Assembly: GCA_045653805.1 (NCBI GenBank)
Contig: JAZOMF010000036.1
Span: 1 to 24,016, forward strand
Source: SVTX01 sp045653805
Lineage (GTDB): Bacteria; Bacillota; Clostridia; Oscillospirales; CAG-272
Length of the DNA: 24,016 nt
Reading direction: 5' to 3'
In this document: in pieces, positions 22,725-24,016 of the stretch
Layout: each line of letters opens with the position of its first letter
Numbering within the stretch: the first letter of the stretch is position 1
The notes under the pieces: generated by a model
The model's input: the letters and a program-made list of their open reading frames with translations, nothing else
Database searches by the model: none
Told to the model about the DNA's origin: nothing
Program-made: the position numbers and the translations under genes

Positions 22725-23840
22725 TTACTTGTTGGAGTTATCCTCGTAGCTTGCATCGTAGAACTGACCGTCCTGCGCGCCGCCCTGGTTGCCGCCCATG
22801 TTGGGATCAAAGCCCTGACCCTGTGCGCCGCCCTGCTGAGCGTAAAGCTTTTCGCTTATCTTGTAGAAGGACTTTTCAACTGCCTCGGTATCAGCCTTGA
22901 TAGCCTCGGTGTTACCGCTGTTGATGGTTTCCTTAAGCTTTGCGATAGCCGCCTCAACGTCAGCCTTGTCAGCCGCGTCAACCTTGTCACCAAGCTCGGA
23001 GAGCATCTTTTCACTCTGGAAGATCATGCTGTCTGCACGGTTCTTAACCTCAACTGCTTCCTTTGCCTTCTTGTCCTCTTCTGCGAACTTTTCGGCATCA
23101 CGAACAGCCTTGTCGATGTCCTCCTGAGACATGTTGGTGGAGGAGGTGATGGTGATGTGCTGCTCCTTACCGGTTCCCTTATCCTTTGCGGTTACGTTAA
23201 CGATACCGTTAGCATCGATGTCGAAGGTAACCTCGATCTGGGGGATGCCTCTGGGAGCGGGAGTAATACCGTCGAGGTTGAAACGACCGAGAGTGGTGTT
23301 ATATGCCGCCATCTCGCGCTCACCCTGAAGAACGTGGATCTCAACCGAGGTCTGACCGTCAGCCGCGGTGGAGTAGATCTGGCTCTTCTTTACGGGGATA
23401 GTGGTGTTTCTGTCAATGATTCTATTGAATACGCCGCCCATGGTCTCGATACCGAGAGAGAGGGGGGTAACGTCAAGGAGAAGAAGATCCTTAACCTCGC
23501 CGCCGAGAACGCCGCCCTGGATAGCTGCGCCAACTGCTACGCACTCGTCGGGGTTGATGCCCTTGAAGGGATCCTTGCCGATGAACTTCTTAACTGCTTC
23601 CTGAACTGCGGGAATTCTGGTAGATCCACCAACGAGAAGAACCTTGTCGATCTCGTTTGCGGAGAGACCGGAATCACGGAGAGCCTGCTTTGTGGGGCCC
23701 ATAGTAGCCTCAACGAGGTCTGCGGTGATTCTGTCAAACTCTGCTCTGGTAAGGGTTGCCTCAAAGTGGAGAGGACCTGCCGCAGTTGCGGTAATGAAAG
23801 GAAGGTTGATGTTAGAGATCGCTACGCCGGAAAGCTCCAT
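22725..23840 (-). CDS. dnaK: DnaK (Hsp70), C-terminal two thirds; reading frame broken upstream
   Basis: The open frame gives 371 residues, equivalent to about residues 255 to the end of a DnaK of 600-620. It covers the rest of the nucleotide-binding domain (LLVGGSTRIPAVQEAV, NPDECVAVGAAIQGG), the linker and substrate-binding domain (DLLLLDVTPLSLGIE, IPVKKSQIYSTAADGQ, GIPQIEVTFDIDANG) and a lid with a Gly/Gln-rich tail ending YEDNSNK. The N-terminal ATPase lobe is not in this frame. The ATG at 23840 is an internal methionine (KA-x-MELS), not a true start. The codon before it is TAG (23841-23843), where the family normally has lysine, and the homologous frame continues upstream of it. Either the gene is mutated or the assembly is wrong. 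Confidence 0.85.
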   Translation of the reverse strand: MELSGVAISNINLPFITATAAGPLHFEATLTRAEFDRITADLVEATMGPTKQALRDSGLSANEIDKVLLVGGSTRIPAVQEAVKKFIGKDPFKGINPDECVAVGAAIQGGVLGGEVKDLLLLDVTPLSLGIETMGGVFNRIIDRNTTIPVKKSQIYSTAADGQTSVEIHVLQGEREMAAYNTTLGRFNLDGITPAPRGIPQIEVTFDIDANGIVNVTAKDKGTGKEQHITITSSTNMSQEDIDKAVRDAEKFAEEDKKAKEAVEVKNRADSMIFQSEKMLSELGDKVDAADKADVEAAIAKLKETINSGNTEAIKADTEAVEKSFYKISEKLYAQQGGAQGQGFDPNMGGNQGGAQDGQFYDASYEDNSNK

Positions 23841-24016
23841 CTATGCCTTTTCAGCCGCGTCCTTAAGGCTTTGCATAAACATCTTATCGTTACGGAGGTC
23901 AATGCCGTTCTCTGCCTGGAACTTCTGTGCCATCCAATCAATGATGCGGTTGAATACGCCGCCCATGGTCTCAATACCCAAGGACAGAGGGGTTACGTCC
24001 AGCAGCAGCAGGTCCT
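23841..24016 (-). pseudogene. Scrambled upstream DnaK segment, ending in an in-frame TAG
   Basis: Reading the minus strand in the same frame, 23846-23937 encodes WMAQKFQAENGIDLRNDKM and further to AAEKA, the normal DnaK sequence just before MELS. Before that, where GDDFDxRIID is expected, 23938-24016 encodes DLLLLDVTP to VFNRIID, which belongs about 180 residues further downstream in DnaK. The same peptide is encoded at 23413-23491. The two DNA copies differ at about 15 of 79 positions, all silent. The joint falls on the shared RIID coding sequence. This is either recombination between dnaK paralogues or a chimeric assembly. Confidence 0.82.

Overview
The window reads like a chromosome segment of an anaerobic, low-to-mid GC Firmicute of the Clostridia type. 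This placement is an inference from gene content: an mcsA-mcsB-clpC stress locus, a dnaK-dnaJ-prmA locus, a SipW/TasA-type export cassette, lipobox lipoproteins and strong AGGAGG ribosome binding sites. No rRNA, tRNA, CRISPR array, transposase or phage gene is visible. The sequence may be metagenomic, because its right end looks chimeric.

Layout. (1) 1-1229, minus: a carboxyltransferase gene cut by the window edge, with a perfect sigma-A type promoter at 1310-1338. (2) 1230-1824: an intergenic stretch with a large imperfect palindrome. (3) 1825-6262, plus: mcsA, mcsB and clpC. McsB has lost the family's catalytic and arginine-recognition residues, no ctsR is present, and 424 bp between mcsB and clpC hold about nine consecutive stem-loops bounded by imperfect terminal inverted repeats. 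(4) 6394-7164, plus: murI with its own promoter, ending at a shared bidirectional terminator. (5) 11819 down to 7215, minus: a galactose/sugar-nucleotide operon (nucleotidyltransferase, galE, galM, lipoprotein) in which the galM-lipoprotein pair was duplicated in tandem and the second galM decayed to a 3' remnant. A 113-bp inverted-repeat element sits between galE and galM. (6) 12026-15074, plus: a Crp/Fnr-type regulator followed by a tightly packed ABC importer (lipoprotein binding protein, permease, ATPase). (7) 19978 down to 15141, minus: a four-gene export cassette made of two secreted proteins with the same GYAALTD signal-peptide end, a polytopic SipW-like signal peptidase, and a DUF5305-like two-pass membrane protein with a large cytoplasmic tail. 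It is driven by a perfect TTGACA-17-TATAAT promoter. (8) 24016 down to 20432, minus: dnaK (broken), dnaJ and prmA.

How the genes work together. Regions 3 and 8 are protein quality control: the ClpC unfoldase with its McsA/McsB adaptor pair, and the DnaK/DnaJ chaperones with the ribosomal L11 methyltransferase. Region 5 interconverts galactose anomers and UDP-hexoses. Region 7 looks self-contained, with substrates and their dedicated peptidase encoded together, and is the best candidate for an extracellular fibre or matrix system not fully described.

The strongest anomalies are the catalytically degenerate McsB, the hairpin array before clpC, the substrate-plus-peptidase cassette with its unusual DUF5305-like partner, and the dnaK end. 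The last has an in-frame TAG at a normally lysine position, and upstream of it a second, synonymously different copy of a later part of the same gene.
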